NCBI RefSeq assembly: GCF_000213175.1 | Contig: NW_009799103.1 | Span: 2,954,904 to 3,018,903 of the forward strand | Reading direction: 5' to 3' | DNA from: Neurospora tetrasperma FGSC 2508 | Lineage: Eukaryota > Ascomycota > Sordariomycetes > Sordariales > Sordariaceae | DNA: 64,000 nucleotides | Notes under the pieces: generated by a model | What the model was told of the DNA's origin: nothing | Databases searched by the model: none | What the model saw: only the letters and a program-made list of their open reading frames with translations | Position numbers and translations under genes: made by a program | In this document: piece by piece, positions 10,544 through 22,197 of the stretch | How positions within the stretch are numbered: position 1 is the stretch's first letter | How the letters are laid out: each line of letters opens with the position of its first letter

Positions 10544-12340
10544 ATGTCACACCTACATTTCCGCGAGGCCATGGCCTTGCCTTCTCGTATCGCCCAGTAC
10601 CTTAAGAGACGCCAGTCCCGCAAAAGTGGCAAGATGTCTAAGAAGAAGCACCAAGACGCCGCCTACCAGATGGTTTCATCTACCAACCCCAATCCTCGAA
10701 AGCGTTCCAGTGAAGAAATCACCGATGCCACTCGCGATGTCTCTGTTGATCGCTTCCTCGATGCCGATGCGGCGCCTCCCCAAAAGCGCCCCAGATGGCC
10801 AGTTGTTGAAGGGCGCGACGAATTCCGTCCTTCTCGTCCTCGAAAGCGTTCAAGTGACAAGTTTGACGAGGCTTCCTCCGATGCATCCAGTGATCGCTTT
10901 GTTGATGCAGATGCTCCTCCCCCTCAAAAGCGTCCCAGATGGCCAGCTACCGAGGATAGTGGCGAATGCGAGTTCAATCCATTCAAGGAGAAGAAATCAA
11001 GATCAGGGGCACTTGCAGAAGAAATTGCGGATGCCACTGCGCTTGAAGACAGGGATCCATTTGACCATGAAGAATTAGCCTCCCATGTCCAGCGCTACAG
11101 ATCACTCGCTGAGGAGCTTGCCGATGCTACCGCCCATGAAGACGGTGAAGCCTTCGATGATGAAGCTGATGAAGCTCCCTCTACCCCTCGCTTCAAGTCG
11201 CTCGCTGAAGAGCTTGCCGATGCACTTGCTAGCGAGAGTGGTGACGAATTTGTCGAATACGAAGAAACAAAGTCCCCCAAGCGCCGCTCACTTGCTGATG
11301 AGCTCGCTGATGCTACTGCCGATGAAGACGGCAACCCTTTTGAGGATGAGGAACGCGTAGGCATGACCATTGCTAAGGCTGGTGGGCTCTCATATGTCAA
11401 GGTACGTTGTCGCTTGCAAAACTCATGACATATAGTTTGTACTAACGATATTCCGTAGGCCACCATTGATCTTGGTCATCTTTCATTCGACCATAGCACC
11501 CCCACTTCTTTCAGGCCCCTTCGACCGCTTGCTGAAGATCTTACCGAGATCACTGCTAACGAGGACATCGAGCCCTTTGATGACCTAGACGAGCTGTCGT
11601 CCGGACTTCCTGAGCTTACTGATGACGATGACAGTAACTCCATTTTTGATGGAGGGTCTGTCGGAGACCACCAGAATGCACCAACTGAGGAAGAAAGTTT
11701 GTCACGCAATCACAAAGCCCTTGTTTCCCAACTTCGAGGAAGATCTCTCGCAGATGAACTCTTTGACGCAACCACTGAAGAAGAGGGCGACCCATTTGAA
11801 GAAGCAGATGCAGATCTCCACCTGCGCTTCCACTCACTAGAGGATCAGATTGCCGACGCCATGTCCCGCAATATTGGCCAAGGACTCGACGATGTTGACT
11901 CCGCCCCCCGAATGTGCCTAAACTCACCAGCCAAGAAGATGTTAGACTCGATCGCTAGCGAGGGTGAAGACATTTCCGACATTGAGTACGATGCCTCATT
12001 TATCACTGCTCTTGAGACACTCTCCGAGAACGACTTTCATATTGAAGATGATGATGCTCCTATCCAGGGGCGCCGCCGCTCACTGGCTGATGAGATTGCT
12101 GATGCAACTTTGGGCGAGGAAGGTGATCCATTTGACGTTGCAGAGGATTCACCCGCAGACGATACGACTTCCGAGCCATCAGCTGAGGTGCGCAAACGTC
12201 CGTTCTGGCTATGGGTAAGTACTTGGGTCTATTCCCAAATTTTCTGACAATAGTCTGCTTTTAACTCTCAGCTAACTAAAACAACACAGAGAAAATATCC
12301 TTCCACGTCCATGTTGCTCGGCGGCTGCCCGATGCAGTAA
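10544..12340 (+). CDS. Unrecognised acidic protein built of SLADELADAT repeats
   Basis: Three exons, 10544-11401, 11459-12214 and 12290-12340, give 554 residues. Intron 1 is GTACGT...GTAG; intron 2 is GTAAGT...CACAG with CTAAC just upstream of the acceptor. I do not recognise a family. The protein is mostly imperfect copies of a unit of about 20 residues, consensus (R/K)SLADELADATADEDGDPF, at least nine copies spaced 25-60 residues apart. Near the N-terminus there are two longer copies with RKRSS at the start and PPQKRPRWP at the end, which look like basic nuclear-localisation patches. There is no signal peptide. The C-terminal exon is short (RKYPSTSMLLGGCPMQ). The repeats look amphipathic and helical with an acidic turn. 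Function is unknown; a nuclear scaffold is a guess. Confidence 0.75.
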
Positions 12341-14896
12341 TACATCGCTTCTCGCTTCTGAGTGGGTTACTCTGTTCCAATTACTGACCAAGTAATGTAC
12401 AAGTAAAAGTTTCCTTCCTGTGGTTGCTTCTTCGATATTCATAACAACCGAGGTTAAGATCATCTTATCCAAACTCATTCTCGACATTGCTAGCACATGC
12501 CAACCATCCTTTCACGGTTCGAAGCCTTCAGCCCGTTTTGGGGTGTTTTTCCAAGATTGAACACATCACAATGACCGTGCGCGACCCTTTCGCAAGGTCT
12601 ATCAATCTGCGTCCGATATTTGACGTGCTTGGTAGAATCGTCAAGTGTAGAGACGCCAATCATTTCAGAGATCAAGGAACGTGAACATCTTGGCTGGTAA
12701 AGGAGAAACTCTAACGAGAAAAAAATAGAAAAAAAAAAGAAAAAAATAAAGAAGTAGGAACGGAAGATCGCTTAAAAACATTCTGCTGCAAACCATTACG
12801 CAGACACTACCGCAATTTCAAGATATTTCAAGACCATGTGCCAGAAAGATGCGACGAGCAACACTATCCTTACATGTCGGCGTCACCATGGGAGTATATC
12901 TTCTGCCACTTTTCATATCGGACGGCAGGAAGATGAGATGAGACAACAACAAGAAGCGGGAAAGAAGACTGATCACAGATATCCATCCCTGTCTTTCTCG
13001 CCGTGGGGAATCTACCTGCTTACTCTGTAGTGTACGTAGTCTAATTGTGTGAAACCATTTCCCCGGATTCCATTGACGAATCGGACATTGCCTTGAAAAC
13101 GGTTTAAGCTCTATGGTATCGTGTGCCACTCAGCCCGTTGGGTCATCCGACATGGCTCGAGCTGTTTGGGTGCCAAGGTTCGTATAACTGGACGAGAGCA
13201 AGCCAAGTCTAGACTTCCAAGCCTTCATTACCCCATATTCTTCGGGAATTTGTACAGAAACGGTAAAGGATGCCACACAAGACCAAGCCGCATTCCTACA
13301 CTATTTGCCGCTTCAACGTGCTCTCTCTCTCTCTCCCTTGTCCGTCCGTCTGTCCCTTGTCAGACTGCTTGGGCGGGGCCTATCAAAATCCGGGGAAGTG
13401 GGTTTACACTAGAGGTGGTCAAGATCCATCCCGATTGTAGGTAGTGTACATAGCTGCTGTCACACATCCTCCGCGGCGGCACGGATCAAACTAACTTAAC
13501 CGAGTTAAGCTTCGCTTTACCCCAACCTGCTGGGGGCAAAATCTGGGGTAAGTAGGTAGCTTCGGCACTTCACACCGTCCGTCACCTCCCCGCCCCTCTT
13601 TTGCAGTCCTACGTCTACTCTGTCACTGTTAGTAACCTACCTATGTGTAAGCTCTCAAAGCTTCAAAAGTCGTGTTTTCACCCTGCTGTTCATTCATCTT
13701 CCCGCAAACCTAGATAGGACAACAACCCCTCAAAGAGAAGGAAAAAACAATCGACTGACGAAAAGCTTCAAGCTCCTTTTATAAAGTGTACCAGATTGCA
13801 GCCAGCCAGCGCTGGGATCAAAGCCCCCCCGATGCAACCTTTTTCGAAATCGACCTGGTCGGGTCGAATCCGCCAGTGTGGTTGTGACGTGTGGGCTGGA
13901 GGTATCCATCCGCCCGCCTCCTTGGACACTTTTGCGTGCGTGCGGGGGAAGAAAGTCTTGGCTTCCAGACGTCCAACACAACAAAGAGGGGCGGGATCTT
14001 CGAGGACGGGTCTGGATTTCCAGGCAGGAGTGACTACTGAAGACCTAGCTGAGCTTGTAAGTTGTTGGATGGGCAAGCAGGAAGACAAGGAACAAGGAAC
14101 AAGGAAGCAGACAAGAGTGAGGAGGGGGGAATCCTAGGAGAATGCCATATTGGAGATACCTAGCGAATTGACATGGAATATAAGCCAAGCAAAGATGGCG
14201 CTGAAGGAAGGCAAGTGGGAAACCTCGGTCTGGGTACACTAGTCGATGATGGTGGTGGTGTGGTGATTTGTCTGTTTTTGTCTGTTGAGAGGGGAGTTGT
14301 GTAGTGGGAAAGAAAGGGATGGAGGTCGTGGTGAAGGAGGAGGAGAAATGATAAATAGGAACGATGAGGGCCTTTTCTGAAGGTGAATTTTTTCGAAGTT
14401 GATATCGGGGTCCTTTTGGGAGCTTTTGAGGAAACACACGATAAGGAATCTCAAGTTGTACTTGACCTACCAGCTCGTCATTGTGTACTCAGACGAATAC
14501 CTCTGCTTTTCTATTGTTTTCAAAGTCTTTATCTCGCCTCCTTTTCACCTCCCCCCACCCACCCACCAGATTGCCTTCTCCAACCTAACGGTTCGGTACA
14601 TCTCCCGGCAGCTCTCCCCGCATTGCAACCTACCTGCTGACTCCTTCCAAGTTTGGATCAGATCGGTTCTGCATACATAGCTATCTCAGACATTGATTTC
14701 CCCTCTCTGGTTCACTCGATCTTTATCTATCTCATCTTGTATCATCGGGTCCCCTCCGTCCCATCTTATACCTCCCTTTATACCTACCTGCTTTATCCCA
14801 TCTCTGGTCTCTTCCTCTTTGGTCCTTGATTTTCGAGTGTCTTTCCTCCTCTATCACCTTACCACTTCTACCGAGGATCTTACACACACCACCAAC
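12341..14896. other. Long intergenic region, no gene seen
   Basis: About 2.6 kb. It has an A-rich tract near 12718-12752, a CT dinucleotide run near 13320-13335, and a pyrimidine-rich stretch close to the MFS start that looks like a 5' leader. Short open frames on both strands have no motif. The right end should be the MFS promoter. Confidence 0.5.
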
Positions 14897-16614
14897 ATGG
14901 CCACCAACACCTATCCGCCAGGTAGTATGGACACCGGGGGTCTGGACATCGAATCCAAAGCCTCGGCCTACCACTCCGAAAAGGCCCCCTCAGCCTCCAC
15001 CTCCTCCTCCCCCAACCCGGACGTGGCGGCGGCCGCCGTCATCACCAGCGGCACCAGCAGCACGGACTTTAACCTGTCGCCCGCCGAGGAGAAGCGCATC
15101 AAGCGACACATTGACCGGCGGCTGGTCATGACCATCGGCGCCATGTACTGCGTATCGTTGATGGACCGCACCAACCTGGGCGCGGCCAACATTGCCGGCA
15201 TGGGCAAGGAGCTGAAGCTGATTGATAACCGGTACTCGATCGTGTCGCTGGTGTTCTTTGTGACGTATGTCCTGTTTCAGCCGCCGAGTACGGTGATTTG
15301 CCGCAAGATTGGGCCGAGGATTCACATGAGTGTGTTGACGCTGTTATGGGGGAGCGTCATGATTGGGATGGGGTTCGTCAAGAGTTGGGAGCAGTTGGCG
15401 GCTTTGAGGGTGGTGTTGGGTGTTTTGGAGGCTGGTGAGTTTCTCCTTTCTTTCATATGCTTGACAGAGGTATCGAAGGCTCAGTTACTAAACCTTCGAA
15501 AAACAGGTTTCTTCCCCTCCTGCGTCTACCTCCTTTCCACCTGGTACACGCGCTACGAAGTCGGCAAGCGCAACTCGGTCTTCTACCTAACCGGCTGCGT
15601 CGCCTCCGCCTTCGCCGGCATTCTCGCCTACGGCCTGATGCAGATGGGCGGGCTCGCCAACCTCACCGGCTGGCGCTGGATCTTCATCATCGAGGGCGTG
15701 CTGACCTGTCTGTTGGGAATCGCCGGCTACTGGCTACTAGTCGACTTCCCCGACTCCCCTCGCAAGACCTGGTCCTTCCTCTCGGCTCGGGACCGCGAGT
15801 GGGTGTGCGCGCGCGTGCAGGCGGACCGCGGCGACGTGGTGCCCCAAAAGTTCCTCATCAGCAAGTACCTGTCGTCCGGTCGGGACTGGAAGGTGTGGGC
15901 GTACGCCATGATCTTCTTCAACACCACCACCATCAGCTACGCCCTCTCCTTCTTCCTGCCCATGATCCTCAACACGGGCATGGGCTTCAACATTGCGCAG
16001 TCGCAGTGTCTGGTCGCTCCTCCTTATGCTTTCGCCGGCTTCATCATGTTTGCTGGCGCCTACGTCGGCGATCGCTTCCGCATCCGCGGCCCCATTGTGG
16101 CTTTCAACGCGCTGATCGCCGTCATCGGCGTCCCTATAATGGGCTTCGCTGCCAGCGCCAAGGTCCGCTACTTCGGTGTGTTCCTGGTCACTGCCGGCGC
16201 CAACTCGAACGTGCCGGCGGCGATGAGCTACCAGGCCAACAACATCCGCGGACAGTGGAAGAGGGCGTTCTGCAGCGCCACGTTTGTGTCGTTTGGTGGC
16301 ATCGGCGGTATCGCTGGTAGCTTGGTCTTTCGGGAGCAGGATAAGCTCACGGGCTACAAGCCGGGTTTGTATGCGTGCATTGCGACCAGTCTGTTGACTC
16401 TGGTGCTTGTCGCGTGCTTGACTGTCTCTTTCTGGAGGGAGAATAAGAAGGCGGAGAGGGGTGAGAAGGAATTGGAGGCTGAGGATGTGAGTGTTTCTTT
16501 TCTTATCTGTTCTTTACCCTCCTCTTATTGTCGGTTGTTGAAATTGTCGACTAACTTTTTTTCTTTCTTTTTCTACAGGACGATGCCCAGCCTGGATTCC
16601 GCTACACCTATTAA
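14897..16614 (+). CDS. MFS transporter, anion:cation symporter family (Dal5/Tna1-like)
   Basis: Three exons, 14897-15434, 15507-16486 and 16579-16614, give 517 residues. After a hydrophilic N-terminus of about 70 residues come the family's usual 12 hydrophobic segments in two halves around a loop with DFPDSPRKTWSFL. Typical ACS-family signatures are MDRTNLGAANIAGM in TM1 and GWRWIFIIEGV near TM6. The family imports organic anions such as nicotinate, allantoate, pantothenate or thiamine-like vitamins across the plasma membrane with protons; the substrate here cannot be told. Start: ATG at 14897. The upstream in-frame segment is a Pro/Ser-rich leader and looks untranslated. Intron 1 (72 nt) is a multiple of three without a stop. 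The last exon encodes only DDAQPGFRYTY. Confidence 0.92.
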
Positions 16615-16992
16615 CTTCTGTGTTTTCTATATTTAATGTTAGTAATGATATGACTTGGTTGATGAAACCAGCTGGGTTGGCTCAGAGATGATCATGGGTT
16701 TGGAGTTTGGGGAATGCGGTGTTGTTTTATGATCGGAATGAGGTAGTCGTGGGTGAGGGTATCTTGTTTGTAATCCAAAGCGATGCACTCGACGCTACCA
16801 AGCGGTTATTCCCCCTTTATCAAGGGGGGGCCTGTACACAAGTTTAGTACATAACATCAAGACTTTTGGGTGTACCTACTACTCCGTGACTCGTCCGAAT
16901 GGATTTATGAAGATGAAAAGTCACATGCCTTCAAGACAATTCATACCCGTTCACTTTCTTCTACATCCTTCCTTAATCACGTCCTGATACAT
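16615..16992. other. Convergent 3' region, MFS transporter / GRC3
   Basis: About 380 bp between facing stop codons, containing a short hairpin-like CCCCCTT...AAGGGGGG near 16809-16827. No gene is seen. Confidence 0.45.
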
Positions 16993-19410
16993 CTACCGTC
17001 TTCCCAAATCCCTCCTAACCCTCCACACCTTACTCCCCGCCGCCCGTCCCTGACTCCCATGCAACATCTCGACCCACGGCTGCGCCTCCGACGTTCCACC
17101 ATGCAACGCCTGAACCCTTTCCCACTCCGGCCTCTCCTCAACCTCATCCGCTCCAACTGATTCCGTCTCGTCACTCTGGTCCCCATCCCCAGTACCATCG
17201 TCATCATCATCAATCTCCATCTTCGCACCACCACCAAGCACCAAACCCTGCTGTTTGTTTCTAGCAGCAGCAGCATTGTTCTTCTCCCACTGCCTCCTGT
17301 GCAAATCCTCCGCATACGCCCACGAAGGGGTATCGAACCTACCCGCCACCAGCACCAGATCCTGCTCATTTCCTGCTATCATCTCCACAGGCAAAGGCGT
17401 CAAAAGCTGCAACTCCCCCTTCTTGACATCGATCCCTCTGACCAGCACCAACCCCAGCACGCGCGAGTGGGCGGGGGAAAGCGTTTTGCCTTGGGGGTTG
17501 GGGAGGTGGGGGAGGGATTCACGGGGGGTCTTGCAGATTAATAACTCTGGTTGTTGTTGTTTTTGGGACGAGGACTGCTTCTTGAATTGCTGTACAGACT
17601 GTTGTTGCTGCTGCTCCTGCGGGGAAGACACGACGAGAAGGTCGGGAAAGTCCCTAAAAGCACCAGCGCGGTCTTCAATTTTCACCAAGGCAAGTATCAT
17701 GCCGTTGATGGCTTCGGCCAACAAGTCCGGCGCGGGCTGGTGGTCGTAGCAGAGGATTCCCAGGAAACCAGGGCGAGGGCCGCGATAGCGGACACGCCAG
17801 GGAGGAAGGTGGGTGAGAGGTGTGGCGGACCAGGTTGGGCCGGGATGGGGTTGGCTTTGGTTTTGGCTTTGGCCGTGGGGGACAGGAACAGTGAGGGAGG
17901 AGAAGAGCAGGTGAAAGTAGGACATTGTTTGCATTGTACGGAGATGAAGGGCTGTTCTTGAGCTTCCTCCTCCCCCCGAAGTTGATGGGGTCGTGGCATC
18001 GACTGACGAGGATGGCTGACCTTGGGGCTGTTGACTGGGGAGAGCAACGAAGGGGATTTTCTTTTCCTGACAGGCGGCTTTGAGACCGTCAACGGTCTCC
18101 TCAGGTCCGTCTTGGGACATGTAGATCACTTCTGTTGGGACTGTCTGGCGGATTAGCTCAGATAGGATGTCGAGCCCGGTTCCTTGGATCCAGCCCGGGG
18201 TGTTGATGATGAGTGGGAGTTTGTTCAGCGAGGGGTTGGTCTTGTAAGTGTGGAAGAGATCGAGGGCACAGGCAACAAAGTGGTCTGGGTCTAAGCTGGG
18301 CGTGACGGAGGCAACAGTGTGGGCGCGTAGTTGAGCCGTTCTTGGGTCCAAAGCGGGATGGCCAAAGGGAGGAGAGAGGTTTGGGCTTGATAGCTTGTTG
18401 AGGGATATGACGGAGGGAGGTCCAAATTCGGGCTGACCTGGGTCGAGATCGAGGACGACTACTGGAGCCCAGGGCTGTCGTGAGAGTCCAGAGCCAGTTA
18501 TCAGACGGTTGGCCATTAGCCGCCCGAACGTGGACTTTCCGGATGATTTGGGGCCGGTTAGGAAGACAACAGGCGTAGCCTTTCTCTTGGAGTCTAGGAC
18601 GTCCGCTAGTTGCTTGTTCCATTCAGCAGGGGAGACCAATTCCTGAACGCCGCCTCTCCTAGGGGCATCGTCCGAGGTGAAGATGATCTGGAAGGTAGGG
18701 ACAACCTTTTTGGCCTGACCCGCCGCAACATCATCCGACTCATTCCATAGCTTCCCAAATGCCGGGTTCAGGCTAGCGAGCTGTCTCAAGCTCCGAGCTC
18801 CTGGGTGTGGATGCAACTCGATTGTGGCATCGCTCGTAATGCGGATGACGGGAAGAGCATGGCATTGGGGAGCATGAACCCAGTGGACGAGGTCCGATTC
18901 TGACAAGAAGGCTCCAGCAACGGTAAGCTCGCCATCGCGTACCTTGATACCATAGCTCCCAAGAATGACCAAACGTTCTCCATCGAGGAGCTTGAGAAGC
19001 ATACGGCCATTGGCCTTTGATTGGATGTTGGTCTGGCTCAACCTTTGAGATGAATAGTATATGACCCTCCTCCGACCTGTTGGGATTGGTTCTGAGAGAT
19101 TTGGGAACTGGGATTTCAGCTGACGGCCTTCATCTCTTCCTTCGGCTGGTACTTCGTCCTTGGGACCCTGCTTCCGCTTTCTGGGGCGCGCTGCTGGTGT
19201 TTCGTCCACATGATGGGAAGGCTCCTGTTTCTGAGCCTGTAGTGCCTTTCTGAAATTATCCCTCGTGAAGAAGGACTTGGCGGATGTGTTGCGGTCAATG
19301 ATATCTCCATTGTTGTTGTTGTTGTTGTCGTCGTCGTCAACATTAGGAGTAGTGGCGGCAGCACTGGCAGCGGCAGCTAACAGCTTTTGTCGAGCAGCAA
19401 ATGCACTCAT
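16993..19410 (-). CDS. grc3: Polynucleotide 5'-hydroxyl-kinase Grc3
   Basis: A single open frame of 805 residues. Grc3/Nol9 kinases phosphorylate the 5'-OH of RNA and, with Las1, process ITS2 of pre-rRNA in the nucleolus; yeast Grc3 is also linked to RNA polymerase I termination. Visible landmarks are a Walker A loop GPKSSGKST near residue 286, VVVLDLDPGQPEFGPP near 320 (Walker B-like plus family motif), and LIINTPGWIQGTGLDIL further on. The N-terminus has Ala, Asp and Asn runs (DDDDNNNNNN) and a basic patch RPRKRK. A Gln run lies in the C-terminal half and an acidic stretch near the end. It is divergent from the Pol I subunit gene RPA34.5, so two rRNA-synthesis genes may share one promoter. 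Confidence 0.93.
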   Translation of the reverse strand: MSAFAARQKLLAAAASAAATTPNVDDDDNNNNNNGDIIDRNTSAKSFFTRDNFRKALQAQKQEPSHHVDETPAARPRKRKQGPKDEVPAEGRDEGRQLKSQFPNLSEPIPTGRRRVIYYSSQRLSQTNIQSKANGRMLLKLLDGERLVILGSYGIKVRDGELTVAGAFLSESDLVHWVHAPQCHALPVIRITSDATIELHPHPGARSLRQLASLNPAFGKLWNESDDVAAGQAKKVVPTFQIIFTSDDAPRRGGVQELVSPAEWNKQLADVLDSKRKATPVVFLTGPKSSGKSTFGRLMANRLITGSGLSRQPWAPVVVLDLDPGQPEFGPPSVISLNKLSSPNLSPPFGHPALDPRTAQLRAHTVASVTPSLDPDHFVACALDLFHTYKTNPSLNKLPLIINTPGWIQGTGLDILSELIRQTVPTEVIYMSQDGPEETVDGLKAACQEKKIPFVALPSQQPQGQPSSSVDATTPSTSGGGGSSRTALHLRTMQTMSYFHLLFSSLTVPVPHGQSQNQSQPHPGPTWSATPLTHLPPWRVRYRGPRPGFLGILCYDHQPAPDLLAEAINGMILALVKIEDRAGAFRDFPDLLVVSSPQEQQQQQSVQQFKKQSSSQKQQQPELLICKTPRESLPHLPNPQGKTLSPAHSRVLGLVLVRGIDVKKGELQLLTPLPVEMIAGNEQDLVLVAGRFDTPSWAYAEDLHRRQWEKNNAAAARNKQQGLVLGGGAKMEIDDDDDGTGDGDQSDETESVGADEVEERPEWERVQALHGGTSEAQPWVEMLHGSQGRAAGSKVWRVRRDLGRR

Positions 19411-20413
19411 TTTTTTGTGTGTGTTGTTGGTTGACTGCTTTGGACATTAGCAAAGTAGACATGGACCTCGACATTGGAAGTGGTACCTTACACAAAAATC
19501 ACCGGTAGTGTTCAGGTTGTTGGACTCGCGGTGACTGCCCAGTAGTGGTGGTCTTTGGTTGTCATTTCTTCAGTTGAATTGAAAAAAGGTTGGGGAAGAT
19601 GGTGATTTTCCAGCGAGCGACGTACTACAGCACAAGGTTGAGGTGTGGATGTATGCAGACTATTCAGATAATAAAAACCCCCAAAACATCAAATAACGTG
19701 TTTTCAGGAAAATCATATCACAGATTCTTGGAATTCCTCAAGTAAAATTTCCACGACTTGGTTGTCTGATGGTGGTGAAGTCAGAGCGATGATGTTCTGA
19801 AGAAAGGCGAACACAGGCATCATTTAGGTGTACACTAATTCCCATCCTCATCATAGGCAACCCTTACCCTGACACCATCAAAGTCAACCCTATCGAAGCT
19901 GTGATGCCCCACATTCCGTTCCCATACAAGTAATCAACCAATCAAGCTTCTCAATCTCCTAATTTTTTCTGGCTTTGGTCGGCAACCTCGAGCGACCCTT
20001 GATTTCAGTTCGCAGCTCTCCACTCCACTCCCAATCCCGCTCGCGCATCTGATATTCCAGCGTGTTTTGTACGCGACGAGCATCATTCCGCCTGCCTCCC
20101 GCAGTTTCTGTCTTCTGCGTGAGGATCAACAAATAGACGACAGAGGGCAGAAGAGGAACAGCGCATCGTTTCTGCATCGGCAGCAAAAAAGCACTTCAAA
20201 AAGCACTTCAACACACTGTAAATCCCGACCCCACATCCAGACTTTTTAGCACTCTTCAACTGCACCAAACTGCACCATCCATCCCTGCACATCGTAGCAC
20301 TCAATTGTTCGAGACAGCGCCTTTCCGTCTTGGACACTCACTCCACATAATTTTTCTTCCATCACCACCTTAATTCTTTTCCCTTTCTTTACAGTCCAGA
20401 TAAGCCGCCCCCC
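19411..20413. promoter_or_regulatory. Divergent promoter region, GRC3 / RPA34.5
   Basis: About 1 kb between the two start codons. A short direct repeat, AAAAGCACTTCA twice, lies near 20185-20210 on the RPA34.5 side. The stretch before the RPA34.5 ATG is pyrimidine-rich and ends TTTACAG, which could be a 5' UTR intron acceptor. Promoter role is inferred from position. Confidence 0.45.
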
Positions 20414-22197
20414 ATGGCTGGTCCTCGCGCACCCATCGGAACCCTTTCCCAGCACGCCGCCAACGCCGCTGCCCTTGCCCGCAACACCTCCACCAACGTC
20501 TTTTCCCAGCAAAAATCACAACTCAAGTCCAAAAAGGGCAAGCAAGAAGAGAGCGACAGCGATTCAGACAGCTCCTCCAGCAGTGACGACAGCGGTAGCG
20601 ACAGCGATTCCGAAACAAAGCCCGAACCCACCGCCGACTGGGCCAGCAATCTGAAGAAGACGAACATGGCGCAAACAAAAGCCACCAAGGCCGCCGCCTC
20701 GCCTGCCCCTAAAAAGGCCAAGGTAGAACCCGTCAAGGCCAAGCCAGTAGCCACCAAGAAGGAGGAGTCCGAGTCCTCGTCCGAATCCGAGTCCGAGTCC
20801 GAGTCTGAATCGGAGGTCGAGGACAAGAAGAAGCCTGTCAAGAAGGCGGAAGAAAAGAAGCCAGCGGCGCCAGCGGTGAAGAAGGCAGCCAAGAAGGACG
20901 AGAGCAGCAGCGAGTCTAGCAGCGAAGAAGAGAGTGGAAGTGGGTCGGACGAAAGCAGCAGCGACGAGGAGGAAGAGACCAAGCCTGCGCCCAAGGCTAC
21001 ACCAAAGACTGCGCCCGCAAAGACCAAGCAGCAGACTGCCAAGCAACCCACACCCTCCTCATCAGAGGATTCAGAGGAAGGAACAAGCTCAGAGAGCGAG
21101 AGCGATGAGGAGCCGGCACCAAAAGCCAACACTAGCGCCAAACTTGCAAAGCCCGCCAGCAAGACCCCCGAGGCCAAGCCAGTGGTCAATGGTACCTCAA
21201 AGTCCAACGAGACCGTGAGCAAGTCCGACGACGAGTCATCGTCTGAGGAAGAGGAGGAGGAGTCAGGTTCCGAGGAAGAGTCGTCTTCCGACGAGGAGAT
21301 GGCCGATGCTCCCCAGCCCAAGGCGGCCCCTAAAAAGACTTCGGGGTATGTGTTCCCGCGCGAATTGTACCAAACAACGTATACAATACTAACAGACATC
21401 ACAGTCCTCAACTGCCCCAGGTGATCGCACCAAACTTCCACATGCGCAAGGCCGATGCCAACGCCGACGCCAAGGACGTCGCACGAACATTTCAAAAGGC
21501 CCAAAGCGAGGGCAAGCAAATCTGGTACTTCACCGCCCCGGCCTCGATCCCCATCGAAGTGATCCAGGAGCACGCGCTCCCTCTCAGCAAGATCCAGTCC
21601 GGCGAGCCCATCATCACCCACAACGGCGCCGAGTATAACGCCACCCTGGAAGAGGGCACCACCCTCCACTCCATCCAGGTCCTCCTCCCCACCGAGTCCG
21701 GCGACAAGTACGAGCTCATGAAGCAGCCCATCGCCCAGGCGCTGCACATCAAGCGCGTTACCCGCCTCAACCCCGCGGCCGCCGCCACCGCTGCCGTCTC
21801 CGCTCCCGCTACTGGCAATGCCCCTCGCCCTCAGCCCGCGGGTCTCAAGGCGCGATTCCACCCCATTGGCGCCTCCGCGGCTGTTCCCATGGGCAAGATC
21901 GGCGCTGATGCCGTCGGTGAAGCTGCTGATTCCGACGTCGACATGGCTGAGGCTGCCCCTGCTAAATCGTCCAAGAAGCGCAAGAACGAGACTGTTTCCG
22001 AGGACGCTCCCACCAAGAAGACAAAGAAGACTAAGGAACCCAAGGAGACCAAGACTTCCTCCAAGAAGGCCAAGTCTGAGACGCCTATTGCTCCCCCCGC
22101 TGTTCCCGCTGCTGCTGCGGCCAAGAAGACGTCCGTTACTCCCAAGAAGATCACGCCCATTCTGCCTCCTTCTATTCCCCAGTCGAAGAGCTCTTAG
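20414..22197 (+). CDS. rpa34: RNA polymerase I subunit RPA34.5 with long Ser/acidic extension
   Basis: Two exons, 20414-21345 and 21405-22197, give 574 residues; the 59-nt intron is GTATGT...CACAG with ACTAAC before it. The C-terminal half (from about residue 310) is the RPA34.5 family: KQIWYFTAPASIPIEVIQE, then a beta-rich segment with THNGAEYNATLEEG, ending in a Lys-rich tail (KKRKNE, KKTKKTKEPKE). In yeast Rpa34 pairs with Rpa49 on Pol I for elongation and RNA cleavage. Yeast Rpa34 is about 233 residues; here about 310 extra residues of alternating Ser/Glu/Asp blocks and Lys/Ala/Pro blocks precede it, like Nopp140/SRP40 proteins. The CK2-type acidic serines are an inference. Both parts are joined by a clean splice and one frame. 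Confidence 0.88.

Noticed and set aside
15457-16320. 287-residue Arg/His-rich frame inside the MFS gene
   Set aside because: Out-of-frame shadow of a GC-rich coding exon; the transporter frame has all membrane segments and motifs.
20389-21861. 490-residue open frame antisense to RPA34.5
   Set aside because: It is the complement of Ser/Glu/Lys-rich codons, has no motif, and the plus strand has a clear conserved protein with a splice site.
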